DNA of 44,787 nt from Caribbeanibacter sp964518305 (GTDB taxonomy: Bacteria; Gemmatimonadota; Gemmatimonadetes; Palauibacterales; Palauibacteraceae), in assembly GCA_964518305.1 (NCBI GenBank), contig CAZFDK010000016.1, positions 1 to 44,787 of the forward strand, given 5' to 3'. The position numbers were made by a program, and so were the translations under genes. Positions 1 to 9,171 of this stretch are shown here, piece after piece; the first letter of the stretch is position 1; each line of letters opens with the position of its first letter. The notes beneath the pieces were generated by a model, which saw only the letters and a list, made by a program, of their open reading frames with translations, did no database searches and had not been told where the DNA came from.

Positions 1-1275
<1,275 letters not shown>

Positions 1276-1285
1276 NNNNNNNNNN
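1276..1285. other. Run of 10 N (assembly gap)
   Basis: Ten consecutive N lie at the 5' end of prfC. An identical-length run lies in ftsA (29051-29060), so the length is probably a fixed placeholder. Frame relations across it should not be trusted. Confidence 0.95.
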
Positions 1286-1385
1286 GCAGTGAATTACGAA
1301 CGGCTTTCCGTGTAAGCCCGACAGTCTGCGAATCCCGCTGCCGCGTCTCGTCCCACGACCTCTCGATCAAGAACTCGTAGAGCAC
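1286..1385 (-). CDS. N-terminal stub of a minus-strand gene running into the gap; possibly the prfC start
   Basis: A GTG at 1385-1383 is preceded, seven bases upstream, by a strong purine-rich ribosome binding site (AGGAAGG on the minus strand). It opens 33 codons (starting MLYEFLIERSWDETRQ) that run without a stop into the N gap. With the gap taken as exactly 10 bases the frame does not match prfC. If the gap length is a placeholder, this could be an N-terminal extension of RF3, or the start of another gene joined by scaffolding. I do not recognise the peptide as part of any family. The other two minus-strand frames contain stops close to the gap. Confidence 0.3.
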
Positions 1386-1801
1386 GCACCCACCTTCCTC
1401 TCACCCCCGTACGCTTCCAGCGTCCCACCCACAGCCCTGAAGCCTCGGCACGATCCGGCCGATGACCCAAGCGACGGCGGATCCGGCAGCCCGGCGAAGG
1501 TCCGGCGGCGCCGGACCTCGTCCATGCGGTTCGTCATGAGAGTGTGAGGGGTGTACGTCGAGGGTTCGCTCGTCGTCATCGGCCCGTGGGAGGCCGGGCG
1601 CCGGCCCGGGTCATCGCGGGGGACCGACCCCCGGCCCCGGCCGGGCACGGAAGCCTGCTACACGCGAGCCGGCGGCGGGGTCGCCGCCCGATTCCGACCC
1701 TGATCCGTCCGTGGCGGTCGGCACCACGACGGGGATCGGGGGAGGCCGGGGACGGTATTACACACCCATTCCGTCGTGCACGAGGGACACAGGAGACGTC
1801 C
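1386..1801. other. Intergenic region between divergent genes, with a perfect 9-bp hairpin
   Basis: About 416 bases without a credible gene separate the minus-strand start at 1385 from the patatin start at 1802. A perfect inverted repeat lies at 1498-1506 and 1510-1518 (AGGTCCGGC, 3-base loop, GCCGGACCT); no T-run follows it. Further GC-rich fold-back sequence lies at about 1600-1650. Divergent promoters are expected here, but no convincing -35/-10 pair was found. A TATTAC at 1756-1761 lacks a good -35. Confidence 0.5.
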
Positions 1802-2893
1802 ATGTCGAAGCCCGAGACCCGTGAGTTCCCGTCGTGGGCTCCACCCCGCCGGACACCGGGGTCCCATCCCGTGATCCGGATCCTCCGGCGCCGACTGGAG
1901 GAGGGGTCGTGCCCCGGGGAGCGGAGCGATCCCCACTGCCTCGGCCTCGTCGTCGAGGGGGGCGGCATGCGCGGCGTGGTCTCCGGCGGCATGCTGGCCG
2001 GACTGGAGCAGATGGAGGCGCTGCCGGCGTTCGACGTCGTCTACGGCGCTTCGGCGGGCGCCGTCGGCGCGGCCTACTTCATCGCCCGGCAGGCCCTGTA
2101 CGGGATGGAGATCTACCACCATCACCTCACGGACTCCGAGTTCATGGACTACCGGAGGGCCGCCCGCGGCGACCCCATCCTGTCCATCGACTACCTGCTG
2201 GAGAAGCTGATGCGGGGCGACAAGCCGCTGCGGGTGAGCCGCGTCCTGGAGTCGGCGGTCGATTTCCGGGTGGCCGTCAGCTCGGTGGAGGAGCACGGGT
2301 GCGAGCTGCTCGGGCCCTTCGAGGAGGTGGATCACCTGTACCGCGCCCTGCGCGCCGCCATCTCCCTCCCGCTGGTCACCGGAGAGCCCGTGGAGATCGA
2401 CGGGCGTCCGTACATGGACGCGGCCATGACCCAGCCCATTCCGTTTTTCGCCGCCATGGACGACGGCTGCTCCCACGTGCTCAACCTCCTGAGTCGGCCG
2501 CAGGGTGTGCACCGGCCCGCACCGGGCTTCTGGCATCGGGTGACCTTCGGCCGGGCCCTGATGAGCGTCTCCGAAGGGCTGGCGGAGCTGTATCGGGACC
2601 GTGAGGCTCTCTACCGGGCGGCCATGGAGGAGCTGGCCCGGAGCAGCGAGGAGCCGGACGAGGAGCCGTACCTCTACGGGCTATCGGTGGACGCCGACCG
2701 GGAGCCGGTGCACAGCTTCGAGACGGACGTCGACCGGCTGCTGGAGGGCGCTCGCATGGGGTACTCCGCGGCGGTGGAGATGGTGACCGGCAACCCGGTG
2801 GAGACGGTGGTCACGCTGCGGGCGCTGGACGAGGAGGGCCGTGTCATCGAGCCGCCCGGCAGACGAGACGGCATGCGGCCCGCCGGTGAGTAA
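1802..2893 (+). CDS. Patatin-like phospholipase / acyl hydrolase
   Basis: A 363-residue protein of the patatin family, serine acyl hydrolases that act on membrane or storage lipids with a Ser-Asp dyad. It has the oxyanion-hole loop EGGGMRG (residues 52-58), the nucleophile elbow GASAG (82-86, Ser84) and the catalytic aspartate in YMDAAM (Asp206). The usual DG(A/G) is DAA here. No signal peptide or membrane segment is seen, so it is probably cytoplasmic or peripheral. The ATG at 1802 is preceded by AGGAGA seven bases upstream; longer in-frame extensions lack such a site and have low-complexity, Arg/Pro-rich sequence. It resembles bacterial RssA/YjjU-type patatins more than the ExoU toxin class, as there is no C-terminal membrane-targeting domain. 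It is convergent with the MFS gene, and a hairpin lies between them. The true substrate cannot be told. Confidence 0.88.
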   Translation: MSKPETREFPSWAPPRRTPGSHPVIRILRRRLEEGSCPGERSDPHCLGLVVEGGGMRGVVSGGMLAGLEQMEALPAFDVVYGASAGAVGAAYFIARQALYGMEIYHHHLTDSEFMDYRRAARGDPILSIDYLLEKLMRGDKPLRVSRVLESAVDFRVAVSSVEEHGCELLGPFEEVDHLYRALRAAISLPLVTGEPVEIDGRPYMDAAMTQPIPFFAAMDDGCSHVLNLLSRPQGVHRPAPGFWHRVTFGRALMSVSEGLAELYRDREALYRAAMEELARSSEEPDEEPYLYGLSVDADREPVHSFETDVDRLLEGARMGYSAAVEMVTGNPVETVVTLRALDEEGRVIEPPGRRDGMRPAGE

Positions 2894-2898
2894 TGGCC

Positions 2899-2927
2899 GG
2901 GCCCGCTCCTCGTGCAGGGGCGGGCCC
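2899..2927. terminator. Hairpin between convergent genes, likely bidirectional terminator
   Basis: A 12-bp stem (2899-2910 with 2916-2927, including one G-U pair) closes a 5-base loop CGTGC. It sits five bases after the patatin stop and five before the end of the convergent MFS gene. No T-run is present on either strand, so termination efficiency is uncertain. Confidence 0.6.
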
Positions 2928-2931
2928 CGAT

Positions 2932-4146
2932 TCACGCCGCCGCCGTCCCCCGGAGCTTCCGCATGGACCAGATGCCGAAGGCGGGGCCCAGGGCCAGGGC
3001 GGGAAAGGCCCACTGCCAGCCCACGACGCTCACCAGCTCGGGTACGCCCTGGATCGTGACCATGGTGAGCAGGAAGCCCAGCGAGGTCTGGAGCGTCAGC
3101 GCGGTCCCCACGGCGTGCGGAGGGGCCACCTCGGTGACCAGGGCGCTGAACTGAGCGGAGTCGGCCACCACGAAGAAGCCCCAGACCCAGAACACCGGCG
3201 CCAGGATCCAGAAAGGCGCGCCGAAGAGGAGGCCGACGCCGAGGCAGCAGGCGCCGCTGACGGCCATCGCGCGGTTCACCAGTCGGCTCCGTCCCATTCG
3301 GTCGGCCGCCCGGCCGCCCCATACACAGCCGAGACCGCCGGCCGCCACGGCGCCGAAGGCCAGCAGCTCCACCGTGCCTTCCTTCGGGGCGCCCAGACCC
3401 GCGGCGCGGCGCGCCTCCGCGCTCGCTGCCAGGAAGGCCGGTGCCCAGGTCCACATGGCGTACAGCTCCCACATGTGACCCAGGTAGCCGTCGATGGCCA
3501 GGCGCGTCTCCCGATGCCGGAAGACCCGTCCCACGAGGTTCCATGAAAAGGGGCGCCGCTCGAAGGGATAGGGTCCCTGCCGGTAGAGCAGGGCGACGAG
3601 CAGGGCGGAGACCACGGCGGCCGCCGAGCCGGCGACCACCACCTCGCGGAACCCGCTGGCCCCGAGCCCCTCGACCAGGTAGGGGGTGGCCTTGCCCACT
3701 GTCAGGGCGCCCACGACGGTTCCGATGGCGAGTCCCCTGGCGTCACGGAACCAGGTGGAGATCATCTTCATCGCCGGCGGATAGACCCCGGCCAGGAAGA
3801 AGCCGGTGGCGAAGCGGGAGACCAGGGCCCACTCGTAACCCGGAGCCACCAGCACGGCGGCGTTGGCGGCGGCCCCGGCCAGCGCCGAGGCCGAGAAGTA
3901 CGCCCGGGAGGGGAAGAGGTCCGCCACGTTCAGGACGGCCGCGGCCGCCGTGCCGGCGACGAAGCCGAGCTGGACCGCCGTGGTGAGCCAGCCGGCCTGG
4001 GACGCGGACAGCGACCAGGCCTCCCGGAGCTCCGGGGCGGCGGCGTTGGCCGTGAACCACAGGGACATCCCCAACAGCTCCGCCGCGGACACCAGCGCCA
4101 GGATGCGCCAGCGCCGCGGGTCCGGGCCATCGGCACGTTCGGTCAT
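2932..4146 (-). CDS. MFS transporter (12 transmembrane segments)
   Basis: A 404-residue major facilitator superfamily permease of the inner membrane. Hydrophobic segments are distributed in two six-helix halves separated by a basic cytoplasmic loop around residues 200-215. A signature-like loop GGRAADRMGRSRLVNR follows the third-to-last hydrophobic block, matching the conserved MFS loop between helices 8 and 9, and an acidic/aromatic first helix (AAELLGMSLWFTANAA) opens the protein. The family moves small solutes using ion gradients. The substrate cannot be read from sequence; the N-terminal helix recalls cyanate/nitrate-type or sugar-phosphate-type MFS subfamilies only loosely. It starts 61 bases downstream of the Asp-box propeller gene on the same strand and could be co-transcribed with it. 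Its end faces the patatin gene. Confidence 0.88.
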   Translation of the reverse strand: MTERADGPDPRRWRILALVSAAELLGMSLWFTANAAAPELREAWSLSASQAGWLTTAVQLGFVAGTAAAAVLNVADLFPSRAYFSASALAGAAANAAVLVAPGYEWALVSRFATGFFLAGVYPPAMKMISTWFRDARGLAIGTVVGALTVGKATPYLVEGLGASGFREVVVAGSAAAVVSALLVALLYRQGPYPFERRPFSWNLVGRVFRHRETRLAIDGYLGHMWELYAMWTWAPAFLAASAEARRAAGLGAPKEGTVELLAFGAVAAGGLGCVWGGRAADRMGRSRLVNRAMAVSGACCLGVGLLFGAPFWILAPVFWVWGFFVVADSAQFSALVTEVAPPHAVGTALTLQTSLGFLLTMVTIQGVPELVSVVGWQWAFPALALGPAFGIWSMRKLRGTAAA

Positions 4147-4207
4147 CCGGTCTCCCGGGTTCGGGAGGCTCGGGCCGGGGCTCGCCCCGGACCCTGAACC
4201 GCTCGCC
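4147..4207 (-). other. Short spacer with GC hairpin upstream of the MFS gene
   Basis: The spacer carries CCGGGG (4175-4180), loop CTCG, CCCCGG (4185-4190), nested inside a wider GGTTC/GAACC pairing. This could attenuate transcription after the propeller gene. It lacks a T-run on the minus strand, so read-through into the MFS gene is plausible. Confidence 0.3.
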
Positions 4208-7200
4208 CTATCGCTCCCCGGGACGCCAGTCCATGCTCAGCGTCTCCACGTCCGGGAAGAGCGGGAGCCCCGTCTCGCGCACCTGCCGGCGGAGATCGCT
4301 CACCGGTCCGGAGAGGATCTGGTTGAGCCGAGCCAGGGCGGAGCTGATCTCCTCCTCGGCCTCATCCACCTTCAGCAGCTGGGCCCGGGTCGGAGCGCCG
4401 GGAGCCCCGAAGAGCCCGAAGTAGGCCCCCTGCAGGGTGCCCCGGACCGTGTCCTCGGCGCAGATGCCCTGGCAGGGCGGCCCCTCGATCATGTCGTGGT
4501 AGGCGGAATCCAGGCGGGCCTTCACGCTCCGGGCCCGTTCCCGGAGCGCGTCGTGCCCTTCCTCGCCTCTGATCGCCTCGAGCACCGTGGCCACGCCGGA
4601 TCGGGCCATCTCCAGCCGCCGCTCGGCCTCGGAGAGGACCTCGGCGTCGTGGCCGACCCGGAGCATGGTCTCGTAGGTGGCGCGATAGCCGCTGGCCGAC
4701 ACGTCGCTTCGGGGGTCGCCACGGACCTCGACGGAGCCGGTGGCCGTGTCGGCGCCGGAGACCAGGCGCAGCCGGTACTGGCCCGGGACCACCTGGGGGC
4801 CGGGCAAGCGGGCCTCGCTCCCCTCCCGGCCGAAGTCGCGGATGCGGAGGTTCCAGGTGAACCGGTTGAGGCCGTCGCTCAGCTCCACGTCGCGGCTCCG
4901 GACGACCGAGTCTCCCTGGAGCACCTCGAGCGTCGCGGCCCGGGTGGGCTCGTCCCCGTCCGCCGGCTGGCCGGCCCGGACCTGCGTGAAGGGATACTCG
5001 GGGTTCCCGCCGACCGTCCCCCCGTCGCCGGACCCCTCCTCGGCCCGGACCTCGGCGTTCACGGTGAGGAGCGCGCCGTAGGGGGCGTTCTCGCCACGGA
5101 ACATGGCGTGTCCGCTGGACCGATAGCCCTGCGTCTCTCCCTCCACGTGGCGCGTGGCCACCGGCGGGTCGAAGAGGTGAAGGCTCTCCTCCAGCACCGA
5201 GGGGTCGCGGGCGGCGGCCCGAATCGGGGCCAGGTCGTCGAGGACGTAGGCGGCCCGGCCGTAGGTGCCGACCACCAGGTCACCCTCCTCGGGCTGGGTG
5301 GTCACGGCCCGCACCGGCACGGCGTTCGGGAAGTCGTGGGTCCAGCGGGACCAGCTCTCGCCGCGGTCGAGGCTCACGTAGAGCCCGAACTCGGTGCCGA
5401 GCCAGAGCAGGTTCCGGTTCTGCGGGTCCTGCTCCAGCGTGCGACCGAAGCCGGCCACGTCGTCGGTGGGGAGGCGCTCCCAACTGCTGCCGAAGTCCGT
5501 GGTCCGGTAGACGTAGGTGGCGCGGTCGCCCCGCATGAAGTCGTGTATGACGGCGAACGCCGTGCCGGCGTCGTACCGGGAAGCCTCCACGTGGGACACC
5601 CAGGAGTGACGCGGCTTGTCGGGCATGTTGCCCTCGACGTTGGTCCAGGAGCCCCCGCCGTTCCGGGTGACGTGCAGGTTGCCGTCGTCGGTGCCGGCCC
5701 AGACGACGTCCTCGTCCACGGTGCTCGGCGCGATCGTGTACACGTTGGTGTAGTTCTCCGCCCCCGTGACGTCCTTGGTGAGGCCGCCGCTGATCTCCTG
5801 CTGCTGCCAGGCGGCGCTGTCCGTGGTCAGGTCGGGGCTGATGACCTCCCAGGTGGAGCCGTCGTCGGTGCTCCGGTGCACGAACTGGCTTCCGAAGTAC
5901 AGGGTGTTCGGGTCGTGAGGGCTCACGGCCAGCGGCGCGTTCCAGTTGAAGCGCAGGTCGGCGTCCTCCGGCTTCGTGGGCTGGATCCCCTCCGACCCGC
6001 CGGTGACTTTGTCGAAGCGGTACAGGTTGCCGACCTGCGACTCGGACCAGCCGTATCGGGGATCGTTGGGGTCGGGTCGCGTGGCGAAGCCGTCGCCGCC
6101 TCCGACCCGTTGCCAGTAGAGGTTCAGCATCCCCTTCTCGCGCCACATCTCGCTGGGCCCGTACCAGGAGCCGTTGTCCTGCATGCCGCCGTAGATGTGG
6201 TAGGGGACGGAGGTGGTGTCGACGTCGATCTCGTAGAACTGGGCCAGGGGCAGGTTTTCGACGAAGCGCCAGTTCTGGCCGCGGTCGCTGGTGATTCCGA
6301 CACCGCCGTCGTTGCCCTGGACCATGTGCTTGCCGTTCGGGTGGATCCACAGCGCGTGGACGTCCCCGTGGATCAGGGCGCTCCTGACCACGAGATCGAA
6401 GGTGCGACCGGCGTCTTCGCTCACGGTCAGACTCCCGGAGACCCGGTAGAGACGGTTCTCGTTGGTCGGGTCCACGCGGATCTCCGAGTAGTAGAACGGG
6501 CGATCGTGGACGTCGAAGCCGTGGCTCATCGTGCGCCACGTCCGGCCGCCGTCGTCGGAGCGGAGGATTTCGCTGGTGTCCGCCTCCACGATGGCGTAGA
6601 CCACCTCGGGCTCGTTCTCGGCCACGGCGACCCCGATGCGGCCCAGCGGGCCCTCGGGAAGGCCGTCCTCGGCCGTGATCTGGCGCCAGTTCTCGCCCCC
6701 GTCGGTGGTGACGAAGAGGCCGCTGCCCGGCCCTCCGGACTTGAAGAAGTGCGGCCAGCGGCGGAACTGCCACAGCGTCGCGTACATCTTCTTCGGGTTC
6801 TCGGGGTCCATGACCAGATCGGCGGCGCCGGTGCGGGCGTTCGGGCCCTCCAGGATCAGCTCCCACGTCTCGCCGCCGTCGGTGGTCCTGTAGACACCCC
6901 GCTGGCCGCCGTCCTCCCAGATGGGGCCCATGGCGGCAACGTAGGCCGTCTCCGGATCGTCCGGATGCGGGACGACCTCGGCGATCCGATAGGAGTCCTC
7001 CAGCCCGAGGTCGGCCCACGTCTCCCCGCCGTCGGTGGTCCGCCACACGCCCCGGCCGATGCCCGACGTATTCCGGACGCCGGGCTCGCCGGAGCCCACC
7101 CAGACCAGGTCCGGGTTCTCCGGATGCACCGCCACGTCCCCGATGGCCTGCGTGTCCTGGTCGTCGAACACCGCTTCCCACGTGAGGCCGCCGTCCACCG

Positions 7201-7441
7201 ACTTCCAGACGCCGCCCGTGGCGGCTCCGATCCAGATGGTCTTCGGAGTCCCGGGCACCACGTCCACCTCCGATACCCGCCCGCTCATTCCCGCCGGACC
7301 GACCGCACGGGGCTCGAGGCCGGACAGCTGATCCGCGGCCGACTGCTGACCCGGAGCCGCTGTGGGAGTTCCCAGGAGAAAGATCAGGAGCGGCACGGCG
7401 GCCGCGACGAGCGCGGACGTGGCGGGGCGGGACGAGGGCAT
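4208..7441 (-). CDS. Secreted Asp-box (BNR/VPS10-sortilin-like) beta-propeller protein
   Basis: A 1077-residue exported protein. It starts with a signal peptide (hydrophobic core at about 10-26, Ala-Ala-Pro-Gly-Gln near the cleavage region). The body is built from repeated Asp-box motifs S/T-x-D-G-G-x-T-W at about residues 81-88, 135-142, 186-193, 245-252 and 295-302, plus at least six degenerate copies further on (for example STDDGSTW, TTDFGSSW, SLDRGESW). This is the beta-propeller fold of sialidases and of VPS10/sortilin domains. Such proteins are often annotated 'glycosyl hydrolase', but no sialidase catalytic set is evident, so I call only the fold. The C-terminal 300 residues are helical and charged. 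The ATG at 7441 has GGAGG seven bases upstream; a further in-frame ATG 33 codons earlier would bury the signal peptide. Probably periplasmic or surface exposed, with a role in protein or polymer binding or degradation by inference. Confidence 0.85.
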   Translation of the reverse strand: MPSSRPATSALVAAAVPLLIFLLGTPTAAPGQQSAADQLSGLEPRAVGPAGMSGRVSEVDVVPGTPKTIWIGAATGGVWKSVDGGLTWEAVFDDQDTQAIGDVAVHPENPDLVWVGSGEPGVRNTSGIGRGVWRTTDGGETWADLGLEDSYRIAEVVPHPDDPETAYVAAMGPIWEDGGQRGVYRTTDGGETWELILEGPNARTGAADLVMDPENPKKMYATLWQFRRWPHFFKSGGPGSGLFVTTDGGENWRQITAEDGLPEGPLGRIGVAVAENEPEVVYAIVEADTSEILRSDDGGRTWRTMSHGFDVHDRPFYYSEIRVDPTNENRLYRVSGSLTVSEDAGRTFDLVVRSALIHGDVHALWIHPNGKHMVQGNDGGVGITSDRGQNWRFVENLPLAQFYEIDVDTTSVPYHIYGGMQDNGSWYGPSEMWREKGMLNLYWQRVGGGDGFATRPDPNDPRYGWSESQVGNLYRFDKVTGGSEGIQPTKPEDADLRFNWNAPLAVSPHDPNTLYFGSQFVHRSTDDGSTWEVISPDLTTDSAAWQQQEISGGLTKDVTGAENYTNVYTIAPSTVDEDVVWAGTDDGNLHVTRNGGGSWTNVEGNMPDKPRHSWVSHVEASRYDAGTAFAVIHDFMRGDRATYVYRTTDFGSSWERLPTDDVAGFGRTLEQDPQNRNLLWLGTEFGLYVSLDRGESWSRWTHDFPNAVPVRAVTTQPEEGDLVVGTYGRAAYVLDDLAPIRAAARDPSVLEESLHLFDPPVATRHVEGETQGYRSSGHAMFRGENAPYGALLTVNAEVRAEEGSGDGGTVGGNPEYPFTQVRAGQPADGDEPTRAATLEVLQGDSVVRSRDVELSDGLNRFTWNLRIRDFGREGSEARLPGPQVVPGQYRLRLVSGADTATGSVEVRGDPRSDVSASGYRATYETMLRVGHDAEVLSEAERRLEMARSGVATVLEAIRGEEGHDALRERARSVKARLDSAYHDMIEGPPCQGICAEDTVRGTLQGAYFGLFGAPGAPTRAQLLKVDEAEEEISSALARLNQILSGPVSDLRRQVRETGLPLFPDVETLSMDWRPGER

Positions 7442-7774
7442 GGTTCCTCCGTCGATGTGTCCTGTGGAGTCGGTGGATTCGGACGAGGCTCGCCGCCAGA
7501 GCGACGACCGCAAAGCTATTCCACCCTCGCACACGTACAAAGTCGCATTCCGAAGATGGGAACGGGGCGGGGGGGACGGCGTATCGAACAGGGACGACCG
7601 AGGATGCCCGTTCCCGCTCCTGCGCCATCGCCGGAGCGTCTCTGCCGGCCTCCCGCGGAATCCACGATCGACGCGAAGCTTTCCATCAGACTTCCATCAG
7701 ACATCAGAGACGACGACGCCGTGAAAGACGAGCACGACGATACCGAGAGCGCCGGTACATCCACCGCAGCCACC
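7442..7774. promoter_or_regulatory. Divergent intergenic region, weak minus-strand promoter, 11-bp tandem duplication
   Basis: This 333-base region separates the divergent propeller and helicase genes. On the minus strand, TTGTAC (7540-7535) and TAGCTT (7518-7513), 16 bases apart, could form a weak sigma70 promoter giving a 65-base leader for the propeller gene. An 11-base unit TTCCATCAGAC is duplicated in tandem at 7681-7702. The plus strand is open in the helicase frame, so the helicase start is ambiguous (ATG 7775 or GTG 7721). Confidence 0.35.
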
Positions 7775-9079
7775 ATGGACGGCCCCGCCGAGACCGACCC
7801 ACTCCCGGACGGCAGAACGGACGGGGACCCTCCCGGCCCGTCACCGGACGACGACGAGCCGAGGAGTACCTTCGAGGGGCTGGGGCTGGAGCCCCGGCTG
7901 CTGGAGGCGGTGCGCCGCCGTGGCTACGAGAGGCCGACGGCCATCCAGCGGCGCGCCATTCCGCCGGCGCTCGCGGGCCGGGACGTCCTGGGCTCCGCGC
8001 AGACCGGGACCGGGAAGACCGCCGCCTTCACGCTTCCCATGCTTCAGCGGTTCTCCGACGACCAGCACGGCGTGCTCCGTGGCCTGATCGTGACGCCGAC
8101 CCGGGAACTGGCCCGGCAGGTGGAGGAAGCGGTGGGTGAGTACGGGTCCACCATGTCGATCGAGCCCATGGTGGTCCACGGAGGCGTGCCCATCGGACCG
8201 CAGATCGAGGGTCTGGACTGGGGCTGCGACGTGCTGGTGGCGACGCCGGGTCGCCTGCTCGATCACTGCCGCCGCGGCACGGTCGACCTCTCGCGCGTCC
8301 AGGTCCTGGTGCTGGACGAGGCCGACCGGATGCTGGACATGGGCTTCATCGACGACGTGCGGAAGATCGTCGCCCAGACGCCGGACGACCGTCAGACGCT
8401 GCTCTTCTCGGCCACCATGCCCAACGCCATCAAGTCGCTGGCCCACCAGATCATGGAGGACCGCGCCGAGGTGGAAGTCGGGCTGGAGAAGGCCGCGGAG
8501 GGGATCCGCGAGGTGATCCACCCCGTGGACCGGGTGGCGAAGCACGAGCTGCTCCTCCACCTGCTGGAGAACGGGATGGAGGGCCAGGTGCTGGTCTTCG
8601 CCCGGACCCGGGACACCACGCAGTATCTGTCCGACTACCTGGAGCGGAAGGGGGTCTCGGCCGACGCCCTGCACGGCGGCCGCTCGCAGGAGCAGCGTCA
8701 GCGGACCCTTCAGGCCTTCCGCGACGGAAAGACGCGGTCCCTGGTGGCCACGAACGTCGCCGCCCGCGGCCTCGACATCCGCGGCATCCGGCACGTCGTC
8801 AACTTCGACGCCCCCCGGGACGCGCGGGACTACGTCCACCGGGTGGGCCGCACGGCCCGGGCCAACGAGACGGGCGACGCGCTGATTCTCATGGCCCAGC
8901 ACGAGTGGACCTACGTCCGGGACATCGAGAAGCTCACGGGGGAGGCCATCGAGCGCCGATCCGTCGAGGGATTCGAGCCGGACTTCACGCCGCCGCCCCC
9001 TCCGGAGCTCGGGAGCGAGGAGGACGAGGACCCGGGGCGGGAGACGTCGCCGCTGAACCGGGGGCGACGCCGGCGCTGA
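7775..9079 (+). CDS. DEAD-box ATP-dependent RNA helicase (RhlE/CsdA-like)
   Basis: A 434-residue helicase with all DEAD-box motifs in order: Q motif (FEGLGL...PTAIQ), motif I AQTGTGKT (75-82), Ia PTRELA, Ib TPGR, II DEAD, III SAT, V ARGLDI and VI HRVGRTAR. These enzymes unwind short RNA duplexes in ribosome assembly and mRNA decay. The core is followed by a short tail rich in Pro, Glu and Arg, ending in a basic run, which may bind RNA; there is no long RGG or dedicated RNA-binding domain. The start is uncertain: ATG at 7775 begins an acidic 30-residue lead-in, and GTG at 7721 would add 18 acidic residues; neither has a strong ribosome binding site. The frame stays open far upstream, but that sequence is antisense to the propeller gene and is not credible coding. 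Confidence 0.93.
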   Translation: MDGPAETDPLPDGRTDGDPPGPSPDDDEPRSTFEGLGLEPRLLEAVRRRGYERPTAIQRRAIPPALAGRDVLGSAQTGTGKTAAFTLPMLQRFSDDQHGVLRGLIVTPTRELARQVEEAVGEYGSTMSIEPMVVHGGVPIGPQIEGLDWGCDVLVATPGRLLDHCRRGTVDLSRVQVLVLDEADRMLDMGFIDDVRKIVAQTPDDRQTLLFSATMPNAIKSLAHQIMEDRAEVEVGLEKAAEGIREVIHPVDRVAKHELLLHLLENGMEGQVLVFARTRDTTQYLSDYLERKGVSADALHGGRSQEQRQRTLQAFRDGKTRSLVATNVAARGLDIRGIRHVVNFDAPRDARDYVHRVGRTARANETGDALILMAQHEWTYVRDIEKLTGEAIERRSVEGFEPDFTPPPPPELGSEEDEDPGRETSPLNRGRRRR

Positions 9080-9099
9080 CCCCGTCCGGCACGGAGACG

Positions 9100-9128
9100 T
9101 TGGACTGAGCTCGGGCTGGTGTTATAGT
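9100..9128 (+). promoter_or_regulatory. Sigma70-type promoter for the propeller-amidohydrolase gene
   Basis: TTGGAC at 9100-9105 and TATAGT at 9123-9128 are separated by 17 bases, close to the consensus. The predicted start point near 9135 gives a leader of about 37 bases before the ATG at 9172. Confidence 0.65.
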
Positions 9129-9171
9129 CCCGGCTCGTCGAGGCTCTACTCCCCGACGCCGGGAGCTCCAC

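Noticed and set aside
1286..1380. Possible tRNA fragment next to the N gap
   Set aside because: I looked for a cloverleaf and a T-loop consensus on both strands and found neither.
1600..1650. GC-rich inverted repeats upstream of the patatin gene as a riboswitch or terminator
   Set aside because: The stems are short and expected by chance at this GC content; no T-run or known aptamer pattern.
4208..7441. Calling the Asp-box propeller a sialidase or glycoside hydrolase
   Set aside because: The Asp-box only shows the fold; the arginine triad and the Tyr/Glu pair of sialidases could not be identified.
3863..7720. Very long open frame on the plus strand continuing upstream of the DEAD-box helicase (over 1200 codons)
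   Set aside because: It is antisense to the Asp-box propeller and MFS genes, is made of Gly/Val/Ala/Arg-rich sequence with no motifs, and is explained by high GC third positions in the real genes.
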